A stretch of 64,000 nucleotides of DNA from the NCBI GenBank assembly GCA_031274715.1, contig JAISPT010000011.1, forward strand, positions 11,770-75,769, read 5' to 3'. The notes beneath the pieces were generated by a model. The model saw only the letters and a list, made by a program, of their open reading frames with translations, ran no database searches and was not told the DNA's origin. Source of the stretch: Azonexus sp. GTDB lineage: Bacteria > Pseudomonadota > Gammaproteobacteria > Burkholderiales > Rhodocyclaceae. Within the stretch, counting starts at the first letter, position 1. Every line of letters starts with the position of its first letter. Both the position numbers and the translations under genes were made by a program. Positions 1 through 7,535 of this stretch are shown here, in pieces.

Positions 1-546
1 GCCATGCTGACCGCGCTGGCCGTGGTGCGCGAAAAGGAACTCGGTTCGATCATCAACCTTTATGTGACGCCCGTGACGCGCCTCGAATTCCTGCTCGGCA
101 AGCAGGCGCCCTATGTGCTGCTGGCGCTCGTCAACTTCCTCTTGATGACGCTGCTCGCCGTCACCGTGTTTGGCGTGCCGCTCAAGGGCAGCTTTGCGAT
201 GCTGTTCGCCGCGGCCGTGCTCTACAGCCTGTGCGCGACGGCCATCGGGCTACTCGCCTCGACCTTCACCAAGAGCCAGATCGCCGCGCTGTTCTTCACG
301 ATGATCGGCACGATGGTGCCCACCGTGCAGTTCGCCGGCATGCTCACGCCCGTCTCGTCACTGGAGGGCACGGGGCGCGTGATCGGCCAGATCTACCCGG
401 CGACCCACATGCTGACGATCAGCCGCGGCGTGTTCAACAAGGCGCTGAGTTTCCCCGACCTCTACGCCTCCTTCTGGCCGCTGGCGCTCGCCGTCCCCAT
501 CGTGATCGGCCTGACCGCCATGCTGCTCAAAAAGCAGGAGACCTGA
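1..546 (+). CDS. ABC-2 type exporter membrane part, RbbA-like (5' end outside window)
   Basis: The frame is open at the window edge, so only the last 181 codons are seen. They hold about five hydrophobic segments and begin with the cytoplasmic stretch [10 protein letters not shown], which is typical of ABC-2 permeases, and end in a charged KKQET tail. In E. coli the RbbA (YhiH) ATPase-permease fusion is followed by YhhJ; here the next gene starts 1 bp after the stop and is YhhJ-like, so this is probably the C-terminal membrane part of such a fusion. A stand-alone permease cannot be excluded because the ATPase part is not visible. Inner membrane; substrate unknown. Confidence 0.75.
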   Translation, partial: AMLTALAVVREKELGSIINLYVTPVTRLEFLLGKQAPYVLLALVNFLLMTLLAVTVFGVPLKGSFAMLFAAAVLYSLCATAIGLLASTFTKSQIAALFFTMIGTMVPTVQFAGMLTPVSSLEGTGRVIGQIYPATHMLTISRGVFNKALSFPDLYASFWPLALAVPIVIGLTAMLLKKQET

Positions 547-547
547 C

Positions 548-1675
548 ATGGGCCGCCAGCTCGCCAACATCTATCGCCTCGGCGTCAAGGAACTGTGGAG
601 CCTGGCACGCGACCCCATGCTGCTGATCTTCATCGTCTTCTCGTTTACGGCGATGATCTACTCCTCGGCGACCGCACGGCCCGAATCGCTGCACAAGGCC
701 CCCATCGCGGTGATCGACAATGACGTCTCGCCGCTGTCGCAGCGCATCATCGACGCCTTCTTCCCGCCGCATTTCCTCACGCCCCAGCACGTCACGCCCA
801 GCGAAGCCGATGCCGGCATGGACGCGGGCCGCTACACCTTTGTGCTCAACATTCCACCCAACCTGCAACGCGACGTGCTCGCCGGCCGCGCCGCCGAGGT
901 GCAACTCAATGTGGACGCCACGCGCATGAGCCAAGCGTTCACGGGCAGCAGCTATATCCAGCAGATGATCGGCGACGAAGTGCGCACCTTCGCCAACCGC
1001 TATCGTGCATCGGTGGAAGCGCCTGTCGATCTGGCGGTACGCATGCGTTTCAACCCGAATCTCACCCAAGCGTGGTTCGGCTCGCTGATGGAGCTCATCA
1101 ACAACGTAACCATGCTCTCCATCATCCTCACCGGCGCGGCGCTGATCCGCGAGCGCGAGCACGGCACCATCGAACATCTGCTGGTCATGCCCGTCACGCC
1201 CACCGAGATCATGCTCGCCAAGGTCTGGTCGATGGGATTGGTCGTACTCGTAGCGGCGGCCTGCTCGCTGACCTTCATCGTGCGCGGCGCGCTGCACGTG
1301 CCCATCGAAGGATCGGTACCGCTCTTTCTCGCGGGCGCGGCGCTGCACCTGTTCGCCACCACCTCGATGGGCATCTTCATGGCCACGCTGGCGCGCAGCA
1401 TGCCGCAATTCGGCATGCTGCTCGTGCTCGTGATGCTGCCGCTACAAATGCTCTCGGGCGGCAACACACCGCGCGAGTCGATGCCGCAGTTCGCCCAGGA
1501 CATCATGCTCGTAGCGCCCACCACGCATTTCGTCGAACTGAGCCAAGCCATCCTCTACCGCGGCGCGGGCTTCAACGTCGTCTGGCCGCAATTCCTGTGG
1601 CTCGCGGTAATCGGCAGCCTACTGTTTTCGTTCTCGCTGATGCGCTTCCGCAAAACGCTGAGCCAGATGGCCTGA
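548..1675 (+). CDS. ABC-2 type permease, YhhJ-like
   Basis: 375 aa, the usual length for YhhJ. There is one N-terminal membrane segment (about residues 20-40), a large periplasmic domain (about 45-180), then five hydrophobic segments in the C-terminal half. The cytoplasmic stretch REREHGTIEHLLVMPV is the ABC-2 family hallmark. The ATG lies directly after the stop of the preceding exporter gene, so the two are probably translated together as one export system. HlyD-like periplasmic partners often sit upstream of such pairs but would lie outside the window. Substrate cannot be told from sequence. Confidence 0.85.
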   Translation: MGRQLANIYRLGVKELWSLARDPMLLIFIVFSFTAMIYSSATARPESLHKAPIAVIDNDVSPLSQRIIDAFFPPHFLTPQHVTPSEADAGMDAGRYTFVLNIPPNLQRDVLAGRAAEVQLNVDATRMSQAFTGSSYIQQMIGDEVRTFANRYRASVEAPVDLAVRMRFNPNLTQAWFGSLMELINNVTMLSIILTGAALIREREHGTIEHLLVMPVTPTEIMLAKVWSMGLVVLVAAACSLTFIVRGALHVPIEGSVPLFLAGAALHLFATTSMGIFMATLARSMPQFGMLLVLVMLPLQMLSGGNTPRESMPQFAQDIMLVAPTTHFVELSQAILYRGAGFNVVWPQFLWLAVIGSLLFSFSLMRFRKTLSQMA

Positions 1676-1708
1676 CAACCCGCAACCGTAGCGGCAGTCC
1701 GGCCGCAG

Positions 1709-2437
1709 TTACGGCGCCAGCCAGATCAGTGTCGCCATACGCCCGGTAACGCCGTCGCGCCGATAGGAGAAAAAGCGCTCGGCCTCGCCGACCGTGCAAT
1801 GGTCACCACCAAAGGTCGCGGTCACGCCGACAGCCGCCAAGCGTTGGCGCGCCAGGGCATAGATGTCGGCCAACCACTTGCCGCCGCCGAGCGCCTGGAA
1901 AGCGCCGGCTGCCGCCGGGTCGTGGTCGACGAAAGCGGCCCTGACCTCAGCACCGACCTCGAAATACCGGGCACCGATGGCCGGCCCGAACCAGGCCAGC
2001 AACTGTTCCGGCGGCGCGCCCATGGCAGTGACGGTCGCTTCCAGCACACCGGCGACCAAGCCGCGCCAGCCGGCATGCGCCGCCGCAACGACGCTGCCGG
2101 CGCGATCGCAGAACAGCACTGGCAGGCAGTCCGCCGTCATCACCGCGCAAACGCTTCCCGGCCGGCGAGTGAAGGCAGCATCGGCTTCCGGCGCGCCGGT
2201 TACGGCAGCGGCATCGACCACCAAAATGCCGTGCACCTGGCACAGCCAGCACGGTTCGTTCGGCAGCAGCGCACGCAGGCCGGCGCGGTTGACGGCGACG
2301 CGCTCCGGCGCATCGCCGACATGGTCGCCGAGATTGAAACTGTCCCACGGCGCCGGGCTGCAGCCGCCGCCGCGCAGAGTCTGCAGGGCGCGCACCTGGG
2401 TCGGCGCCGGCCATTCGGGATGCCATACCTCAGCCAT
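1709..2437 (-). CDS. pgeF: Purine nucleoside phosphorylase / polyphenol oxidase family protein (PgeF/YfiH)
   Basis: 242 aa, full length for the DUF152/YfiH (LACC1) family. Metal-site motifs are visible: QVHG near residue 68, MTADCLPVLF near 99 and AAHAGWRGL near 118, which carry the family's conserved His, Cys and His ligands. Family members have been reported as peptidoglycan-editing factors and as purine nucleoside phosphorylases, so the exact reaction is not settled. The start codon overlaps the end of rluD by 8 bp, and rluD-pgeF is a common proteobacterial pairing, so the two are co-transcribed leftward. Confidence 0.85.
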   Translation of the reverse strand: MAEVWHPEWPAPTQVRALQTLRGGGCSPAPWDSFNLGDHVGDAPERVAVNRAGLRALLPNEPCWLCQVHGILVVDAAAVTGAPEADAAFTRRPGSVCAVMTADCLPVLFCDRAGSVVAAAHAGWRGLVAGVLEATVTAMGAPPEQLLAWFGPAIGARYFEVGAEVRAAFVDHDPAAAGAFQALGGGKWLADIYALARQRLAAVGVTATFGGDHCTVGEAERFFSYRRDGVTGRMATLIWLAP

Positions 2438-3386
2438 GCCGCAAGGTTTCGAGCAGATCGCGCATGTCCTGCGGCAACGGCACCTCCCACTGCATTTTCA
2501 GGCCACTCTGCGGGTGTACCAGGCCCAGGCGCGTGGCATGCAGGGCCTGGCGCGGGAAATCCGGCAGCTTGGCGTTGGGCCGGCCATAGACCGGATCGCC
2601 GACCAGCGGATGGCCGATCGATGCGAGATGGACGCGAATCTGGTGCGTGCGTCCGGTTTCCAGCGAGCACTCGACGAAGGTGCAATAAGGAAAGGACTCC
2701 AGTAGCCGAAACCAGGTCAGCGCCGGCTTGCCGCCGCGGCTCTCCGGCACCACCGCCATCTTGATGCGCTGCACCGGATGCCGGCCGATCGGCGAATCGA
2801 CACCGCCACCGCTCTTCATTGCGCCGGCCGCCACGGCCAGGTAGACGCGGCGCACGGTTCGCGCCTGCAGTTGGCGGACCAGGTCGGTCTGCGCCTCCAG
2901 CGTCTTGGCGACGACCAGGAGGCCGCTGGTGTCCTTGTCCAAGCGATGCACGATGCCGGCCCGTGGGATCGCCTCGATACCCGGCACATGATGCAGCAGC
3001 GCGTTCATCAGGGTGCCGTTCCAGTTGCCGCTGCCAGGATGGACGACCAGCCCGGCCGGCTTGTTGATGACCAGCAGCGCCTCGTCCTCGAAGACGATGT
3101 TGAGCGGAATGTCCTCCGGCAGTTCCTGGCCGTCGCGGGCATCGCTCGGCTCGCTGACGCTCAGGCGCTCGCCGCCGAGCAACTTGCGCTTGGGCTCGTA
3201 CTCGACCTGGCCATCGATGGCGACGTGGCCGTCGCGCACCCAGGACTGCAGGCGGTTACGCGAATGCTGAGGCAACAGGGCAGCCAGCACCTGATCGAGA
3301 CGGCGGCCGGACTCGGCATCCGGGACGCTCAAGTGCAGCGGTTCAATTCGGCTATAATCGCCGGCGTTTTCCACAGGATTTTTCAT
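2430..3386 (-). CDS. rluD: 23S rRNA pseudouridine(1911/1915/1917) synthase RluD
   Basis: 318 aa with the start placed at the ATG at 3386. An S4 RNA-binding domain covers about residues 25-80, followed by the pseudouridine synthase domain with catalytic motif GIVHRLDKDTSGLLV (Asp150). It modifies helix 69 of 23S rRNA. The frame stays open for 28 more codons upstream (to 3470), but that stretch lies inside bamD, is unusually basic and is unlikely to be translated. The chosen ATG overlaps the bamD start on the other strand (shared CATG). pgeF follows with an 8-bp overlap. Confidence 0.9.
   Translation of the reverse strand: MKNPVENAGDYSRIEPLHLSVPDAESGRRLDQVLAALLPQHSRNRLQSWVRDGHVAIDGQVEYEPKRKLLGGERLSVSEPSDARDGQELPEDIPLNIVFEDEALLVINKPAGLVVHPGSGNWNGTLMNALLHHVPGIEAIPRAGIVHRLDKDTSGLLVVAKTLEAQTDLVRQLQARTVRRVYLAVAAGAMKSGGGVDSPIGRHPVQRIKMAVVPESRGGKPALTWFRLLESFPYCTFVECSLETGRTHQIRVHLASIGHPLVGDPVYGRPNAKLPDFPRQALHATRLGLVHPQSGLKMQWEVPLPQDMRDLLETLRHG
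3353..3358 (+). promoter_or_regulatory. Probable -10 element of bamD inside the rluD 5' end
   Basis: A perfect TATAAT lies about 27 bp before the bamD start and inside the rluD coding region, near codons 10-13. No convincing -35 hexamer stands at 17 bp, so the promoter is inferred from the -10 element and the divergent layout. Confidence 0.45.
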
Positions 3387-4224
3387 GATGCGAAGTTTAG
3401 CCGCATTCGGCCCCGCATTCCGCCGCCCTCCCGCCTTCTTCCGCCTGCTCACCGCCCTTTTCGTTGCCATCGTTCTGGCCGGATGTAGTTCCCTGTCCGA
3501 GCAGGCCGACCCAACCGCCGGCTGGTCCGCCGGCCGGCTCTACTCCGAGGCCAAGGAAGCGCAGGCGGACGGCAACTGGGATACGGCGGCCAAGTATCTG
3601 GAAAAACTTGAGGCCCGCTTTCCCTACGGCCGCTTCGCGCAACAGGCGCAACTCGAACTCGGCTATGTGTACTGGAAGGCCAACGAGGCCGGTTCGGCGC
3701 TGGCTGCCACCGACCGTTTCATCAAGCTGCACCCGAACCATCCGGCCATCGACTACGTGTATTACCTGAAGGGCCTGATCAATTTCAACGAGGACCTTGG
3801 CCTGATCGGCTACATCAGCGACCAGGATCTCTCCGAACGCGATCCCAAGGCGGCACGCGAGGCCTTCGAATCCTTCCGTGAACTGACCATCCGCTTTCCG
3901 GACAGCAAGTACGTACCGGACGCGATCAAGCGCATGGACTACTTGGTCAACGCCCTGGCTCAGCAAGACGTCAACGTCGCCCACTACTACACCCGCCGGG
4001 GCGCCTACGTCGCCGCGGCCAACCGCGCCCAGTACGCGATCAAGACCTACCCGCGGGCGCCGGCCATCGAAGAAGCGATGTTCATCCTGGTCAATGCCTA
4101 CGACCAGCTTGGCCTGATCGAATTGCGTGACGACGCTGACCGCGTGATGCGCCAGAACTTTCCCGACAGCCGTTTCTACCAGACCGGCCTTGAGCGCAAG
4201 AGCCCGTGGTGGAAGCTGTGGTGA
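3385..4224 (+). CDS. bamD: Outer membrane assembly lipoprotein BamD (ComL)
   Basis: 279 aa. The N-terminal signal peptide ends in a lipobox (VLAGC, Cys34), so this is an outer-membrane lipoprotein facing the periplasm. TPR-like helices follow, with the family stretches LEARFPYGRFAQQAQLELGY and DSRFYQTGLERKSPWW at the end. BamD is the essential partner of BamA for inserting beta-barrel proteins. Two ATGs stand in tandem (3385 and 3388) and either could be used. It is transcribed divergently from rluD with essentially no intergenic gap, and it abuts the convergent DUF3293 gene. Confidence 0.93.
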   Translation: MMRSLAAFGPAFRRPPAFFRLLTALFVAIVLAGCSSLSEQADPTAGWSAGRLYSEAKEAQADGNWDTAAKYLEKLEARFPYGRFAQQAQLELGYVYWKANEAGSALAATDRFIKLHPNHPAIDYVYYLKGLINFNEDLGLIGYISDQDLSERDPKAAREAFESFRELTIRFPDSKYVPDAIKRMDYLVNALAQQDVNVAHYYTRRGAYVAAANRAQYAIKTYPRAPAIEEAMFILVNAYDQLGLIELRDDADRVMRQNFPDSRFYQTGLERKSPWWKLW

Positions 4225-4644
4225 TCAGCAGCCCGGGCTGATCCAGACCAGTCGCGGCACCCCGTCTTCCCCGCCACAGACGACAGCGTTCTGGCCAAAA
4301 TCGGCGGCCAGCGCACAAGCATCCTCGGCTTCCAGCTCGGGCACGAAACAACTCTCCTCGACCGGCCAGGCACCGTCGTCGGCTATGTGCTCGGCGGCAA
4401 AAGGTTCGTAATTGCCTTCGAGCAATTCGCACTCCAGTCGGGCCTGCTGCTCGGCATTGCTCGCGGTATCCAGTGGCTGCGAACCGGGATTGCAGGCGGT
4501 GATGAGGGCGAAGCAGCGGCAGCCGGCCGCGGCCAGCCAGGCGCGCAGGCGCTCGTCCGCCCGATCGAGACGCAGATCGACCGCGCCGCCGGGCAGGAAT
4601 ACCCGGTAGGTCGTCGCCCGGTAGGCTGCTTCCAGATCATTCAT
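4225..4644 (-). CDS. DUF3293 domain protein
   Basis: 139 aa, a single small DUF3293-type domain. The N-terminal pattern AAYRATTYRV and the stretch ALITACNPGSQPLD fit the family, whose function is unknown. There is no signal peptide or membrane segment, so it is cytosolic. Its start overlaps the last codons of rmuC by 8 bp and its stop touches the bamD stop, so it is the last gene of an rmuC-DUF3293 unit. Family assignment is from memory of the motif. Confidence 0.7.
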   Translation of the reverse strand: MNDLEAAYRATTYRVFLPGGAVDLRLDRADERLRAWLAAAGCRCFALITACNPGSQPLDTASNAEQQARLECELLEGNYEPFAAEHIADDGAWPVEESCFVPELEAEDACALAADFGQNAVVCGGEDGVPRLVWISPGC

Positions 4645-5974
4645 CGTCGCCGCCGTCCAGATCAGCGACGCCGATCAACTGCTCGGCCACGCCAGCGGGC
4701 AGCGCCTCGACCTCCTTCAACTTGCGCGACAACTGGCGCGTGCGCGTTTCCGCCTTGCCGATGGAATTGCTCGCCTCGTCGAGCTTCTTGCGCGTGTGGG
4801 CAAGCACCTCGCCGAACTTGCCGAACTCGGTCTTGACCGCACCAAGCACCGCCCATACCTCGGCCGAACGCTGCTCGATGGCCAGCGTACGAAAACCCAT
4901 CTGCAAGCTGTTGAGCATGGCCGCCAGCGTCGTCGGCCCGGCCAGGCTGACGCGGAAATCGCGTTGCAGCGCTTCGGCCAGCCCCGGCCGGCGCAGCGCC
5001 TCGGCGTACAAACCCTCGACCGGCAGGTAGAGCAATGCGAAATCGGTGGTATGCGGCGGCGCGACATACTTGTCGCGGATACTGCGGGCCTCGTTCCTCA
5101 AGCGCGTCTCGACGGCCTTGGCCGCCTCCTCGACCGCTACCGGGTCACCGCGCTCCTGAGCTTCAAGCAAGCGCTGGTAATCCTCGATCGGGAACTTGGC
5201 GTCGATCGGCAGCCAGACGACAGCCCCGTCGTCCTTGCCCGGCAGGCGGATGGCGAAATCGACCCGCTCGCTGCCGCCGGGCCGGGTAGCGACGTTGGCG
5301 GCGAACTGCTCGGCGGTCAGCAACTGTTCGAGCAGCGCTGACAACTGCACTTCGCCCCAGGTACCGCGCGTCTTGACATTGGTCAGCACACGCTTGAGAT
5401 CGCCGACACCAGCGGCCAGCGACTGCATTTCGCCGAGGCCGCGATGCACCTGTTCGAGGCGCTCGCTGACCAGCTTGAAGGATTCGCCGAGACGCTGTTC
5501 CAGCGTCGCGTGCAGCTTCTCATCGACGGTTCGGCGCATTTCCTCCAGCTTATTGGCGTTGTCCGCTTGGATCGCCGCCAGCCGCCCCTCGACACTCTGC
5601 TTGAGGCGCTCGAAGCGCTCGTCGAGGCCAAGCGAGAAACGCCCCAGTTCGCGGGCGAAAGCTTCCAGGCGCTCAGCCTGCAAGGCACCGAACTGGCCAA
5701 CCTGGGTTGTCACCGCCTGGCTGAGCAGGGTCGCCGACTGGGCGCGTTCCTCGCGGTCGCGGAAAGCCGCCTCGGCATCCTCGCGCCGGCCACGCGCCAA
5801 TTCCTCGCGCAACTCGCGCTCCAACCGCGCCAAACCCTGTTCCAGGGCCACCCGCAGCACATCCAGCCGTGCCCGGGCGGCATCGGCAGCGCGCCCGCGC
5901 CACAACGTCACCGCTTGCAGCAGGATGACCACGCCCATGCCGGCCGCCAGGACCAGCCCCACAGTTTCACTCAT
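4637..5974 (-). CDS. rmuC: DNA recombination protein RmuC
   Basis: 445 aa, normal for RmuC. One N-terminal membrane anchor (about residues 5-22) is followed by a long Arg/Glu-rich coiled coil (about 25-190) and the RmuC nuclease-like domain, which includes TRGTWGEVQLSALLEQLL, PIDAKFPIEDYQRLLEA and FALLYLPVEGLYAEAL. RmuC limits inversions at short inverted repeats and is thought to be a structure-specific nuclease. It is first in a two-gene unit with the DUF3293 gene. Upstream lies the AT-rich repeat island. Confidence 0.92.
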   Translation of the reverse strand: MSETVGLVLAAGMGVVILLQAVTLWRGRAADAARARLDVLRVALEQGLARLERELREELARGRREDAEAAFRDREERAQSATLLSQAVTTQVGQFGALQAERLEAFARELGRFSLGLDERFERLKQSVEGRLAAIQADNANKLEEMRRTVDEKLHATLEQRLGESFKLVSERLEQVHRGLGEMQSLAAGVGDLKRVLTNVKTRGTWGEVQLSALLEQLLTAEQFAANVATRPGGSERVDFAIRLPGKDDGAVVWLPIDAKFPIEDYQRLLEAQERGDPVAVEEAAKAVETRLRNEARSIRDKYVAPPHTTDFALLYLPVEGLYAEALRRPGLAEALQRDFRVSLAGPTTLAAMLNSLQMGFRTLAIEQRSAEVWAVLGAVKTEFGKFGEVLAHTRKKLDEASNSIGKAETRTRQLSRKLKEVEALPAGVAEQLIGVADLDGGDDE

Positions 5975-6096
5975 TGTATGAACTCACCGACCAGCCCGGT
6001 TTTTTGTAGGCCCAAAATATGCCGTAGGCTTGTAATCGAAATTTTTAGCCATTCTCGGAAAATAGAACCGAAGCTGACCCTTTTCACTCGTTTTCA
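5975..6096. other. Left flank of the repeat island, no gene
   Basis: This non-coding stretch contains a segment at about 6036-6068 that resembles, as a direct repeat, the complement of 7497-7529 at the other edge of the island (shared core AATGGCT on the minus strand). It also has the decamer TTTTCACTCG twice in a row (6081-6100), just before the attC-like site. No open frame is convincing here. Confidence 0.5.
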
Positions 6097-6184
6097 CTCG
6101 AACGTCTAAGCTAACCAGCGCACCAAAGCGCAGCTTTGGTGCGTCCAGCGAGCAAAGCGAGCGTGGTTGAGCTTGTTGTTAGGA
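6097..6184 (-). repeat. attC-like recombination site 1
   Basis: Read on the minus strand it begins with TCCTAAC, continues with AAGCTCAACC, has an internal perfect 10-bp hairpin (CGCACCAAAG/CTTTGGTGCG), then GGTTAGCTTAGAC, and ends in GTTCGAG. The pairing of CTCAACC with GGTTAG and of outer TCCTAAC with a GTT core is the layout of integron attC sites. The terminal core GTTCGAG is degenerate relative to GTTRRRY, as expected if the bases after the G belong to the insertion site rather than to another cassette. Confidence 0.5.
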
Positions 6185-6285
6185 CGCTTGGGCGAAGCTG
6201 AGCTCAAGCACAACCGTGCAAGCAATTCGTGAAGCATACCGCCTTTCCGTGCCAGCGTGGGATGCAACTGCAAAGCCAAGCAGGA

Positions 6286-7119
6286 TTAGCCTTCACGAAT
6301 TTCTTCATCAAGCCGGATAATTGTTAGAGAGTCTGCAAATGCCGATAAACCGGTACTGATTTCATTACCGATATTCCATGATGCTCCTGTAACACTGCCA
6401 TGCTCCTTCATTTTGGACAGAAGCATGAAAAGTTGTTCTACACTGGCGAACGGAGAAATTTTCCGGAGCCGTTCGACGATTTTTTCAGAAAACTGCTTAG
6501 GTGTCAGCGCTTTTCCTTCAGTTGGGTCACTGCACCAAATTGGTTGAGATTGTTTTTGGTCAAAGTAGATGTAGTGCTTGCTATTATCCGTAAAGTCAGA
6601 CGGGCAAGAGTCCAGATCTACCAGCCGCAGTGGTTCTAGACTTACATTCACCTCGTATAAGTCTGATTTTTCAAAGATCATTGGGCAGGCGTAATAGACC
6701 ATCGCTCCGTCATTTTTATTGAGGCTATAAAGCAGTTCATGCTGCGAGAACCCAGTGTTTTCATTCTTGGTAGTGTCAAGCGCAGCACGGTAGTAAGGTT
6801 TGCTCCAAATTTGTGGTGGCATTTTCTTCTGCCAGTTTTGCCGCTCGGCAACTACTTTGAACTGAAGGAAGTAAGCAATAAACCGGCTAGAAAGTTTGTA
6901 CCCATTATTCATTGCACTGGATTTCATCTGCGCAAAGAACTGTGCGTCTGTCAGTTCAGTCATGGCAAACGCTTGGTCAAACCCCAGGAACACCTCTCGT
7001 TGGGGTGAGTATTTGTAGAAGTTAATTTTTCCAGTCGAACCGAGGCCATAGGTTTTTCGGAATAAATCCATCAACGGTTTGTGGTAGTGCATTTCCAGGA
7101 CTGTTTCGGTGATATGCAT
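6286..7119 (-). CDS. Hypothetical protein, cassette-borne orphan
   Basis: 277 aa, not recognised. No signal peptide or membrane segment. It is rich in aromatic and charged residues (early stretch FRKTYGLGSTGKINFYKYSP), with a helical middle and a Lys-rich region near residues 90-110. Base composition is visibly more AT-rich than all neighbours, which suggests transfer. It is flanked by two attC-like repeats whose orientation matches its own direction (gene first, attC after the stop), as in an integron cassette. The ATG at 7119 follows a weak GAGAG. Cassette genes often encode stress, toxin or phage-defence functions, but nothing here proves any of these. Confidence 0.7.
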   Translation of the reverse strand: MHITETVLEMHYHKPLMDLFRKTYGLGSTGKINFYKYSPQREVFLGFDQAFAMTELTDAQFFAQMKSSAMNNGYKLSSRFIAYFLQFKVVAERQNWQKKMPPQIWSKPYYRAALDTTKNENTGFSQHELLYSLNKNDGAMVYYACPMIFEKSDLYEVNVSLEPLRLVDLDSCPSDFTDNSKHYIYFDQKQSQPIWCSDPTEGKALTPKQFSEKIVERLRKISPFASVEQLFMLLSKMKEHGSVTGASWNIGNEISTGLSAFADSLTIIRLDEEIREG

Positions 7120-7156
7120 AGGTTTCTCTCACGTAATAAGGGCAGTGTCTTGTGAC

Positions 7157-7242
7157 TCCTAACGTTTATGTTAACCGGCACCCAAGGCGCAGCTTTGGGT
7201 GCCCAGCGCGCGAAGCGCGCGGGGTTGAGCATGTTGTTAGGA
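7157..7242 (-). repeat. attC-like recombination site 2
   Basis: Minus-strand reading: outer TCCTAAC, then ATGCTCAACC, two hairpins (GCGCGC/GCGCGC and GGCACCCAA/TTGGGTGCC), GGTTAACAT and outer GTTAGGA. The two outer heptamers are exact complements, and the inner arms TCAACC and GGTTAA pair with one offset base, like the extrahelical base of attC sites. It is about 70% alike to site 1 by eye, and the likeness continues about 100 bp further into the preceding unit. Confidence 0.55.
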
Positions 7243-7535
7243 TGATTGGGCGAAGCGAAACACAAGCCAACCGAACGCACGACCCGTGAAACATACCGCT
7301 TTTGCCTGCCGGAGCGGAATGTAACTGCGAAGCTGTTCGGGTTGAATGCAATGCTAGCCTTTTATTCCTCTTGTCCCAATTTGTTTTGCTCAAGATTAAA
7401 GTGTTGATAAAAAATTGGAATATTGAATAATTCGCGCAGTTTTTTAGATATGCCTTTGAGTCCTGCGAAAGATCAATAGAACAAAAGGGGTCGGCTTCGA
7501 ATTTTTCAGCCATTATCAGGAATGAGAACAATATC
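7243..7535. other. Second cassette-like unit without a convincing gene
   Basis: Nearly 300 bp between attC-like site 2 and the DUF748 gene. The left third (7243-7345) is a diverged copy of 6185-6290, the matching position beside site 1. The rest is AT-rich. A 121-codon minus-strand frame (7531-7166) runs through the repeat itself and is probably not a gene. The right edge (about 7497-7529) resembles the left flank of the island. Confidence 0.5.

Noticed and set aside
3387..3470. Longer RluD start giving 28 extra residues
   Set aside because: The extension lies in the signal-peptide region of bamD on the other strand, is an Arg/Lys-rich shadow, and is not needed for the S4 domain.
7166..7531. 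A 121-codon minus-strand frame in the right unit of the repeat island
   Set aside because: Two thirds of it is translated repeat and attC-like sequence, which is not expected of a real gene; the start region is part of a flanking repeat.
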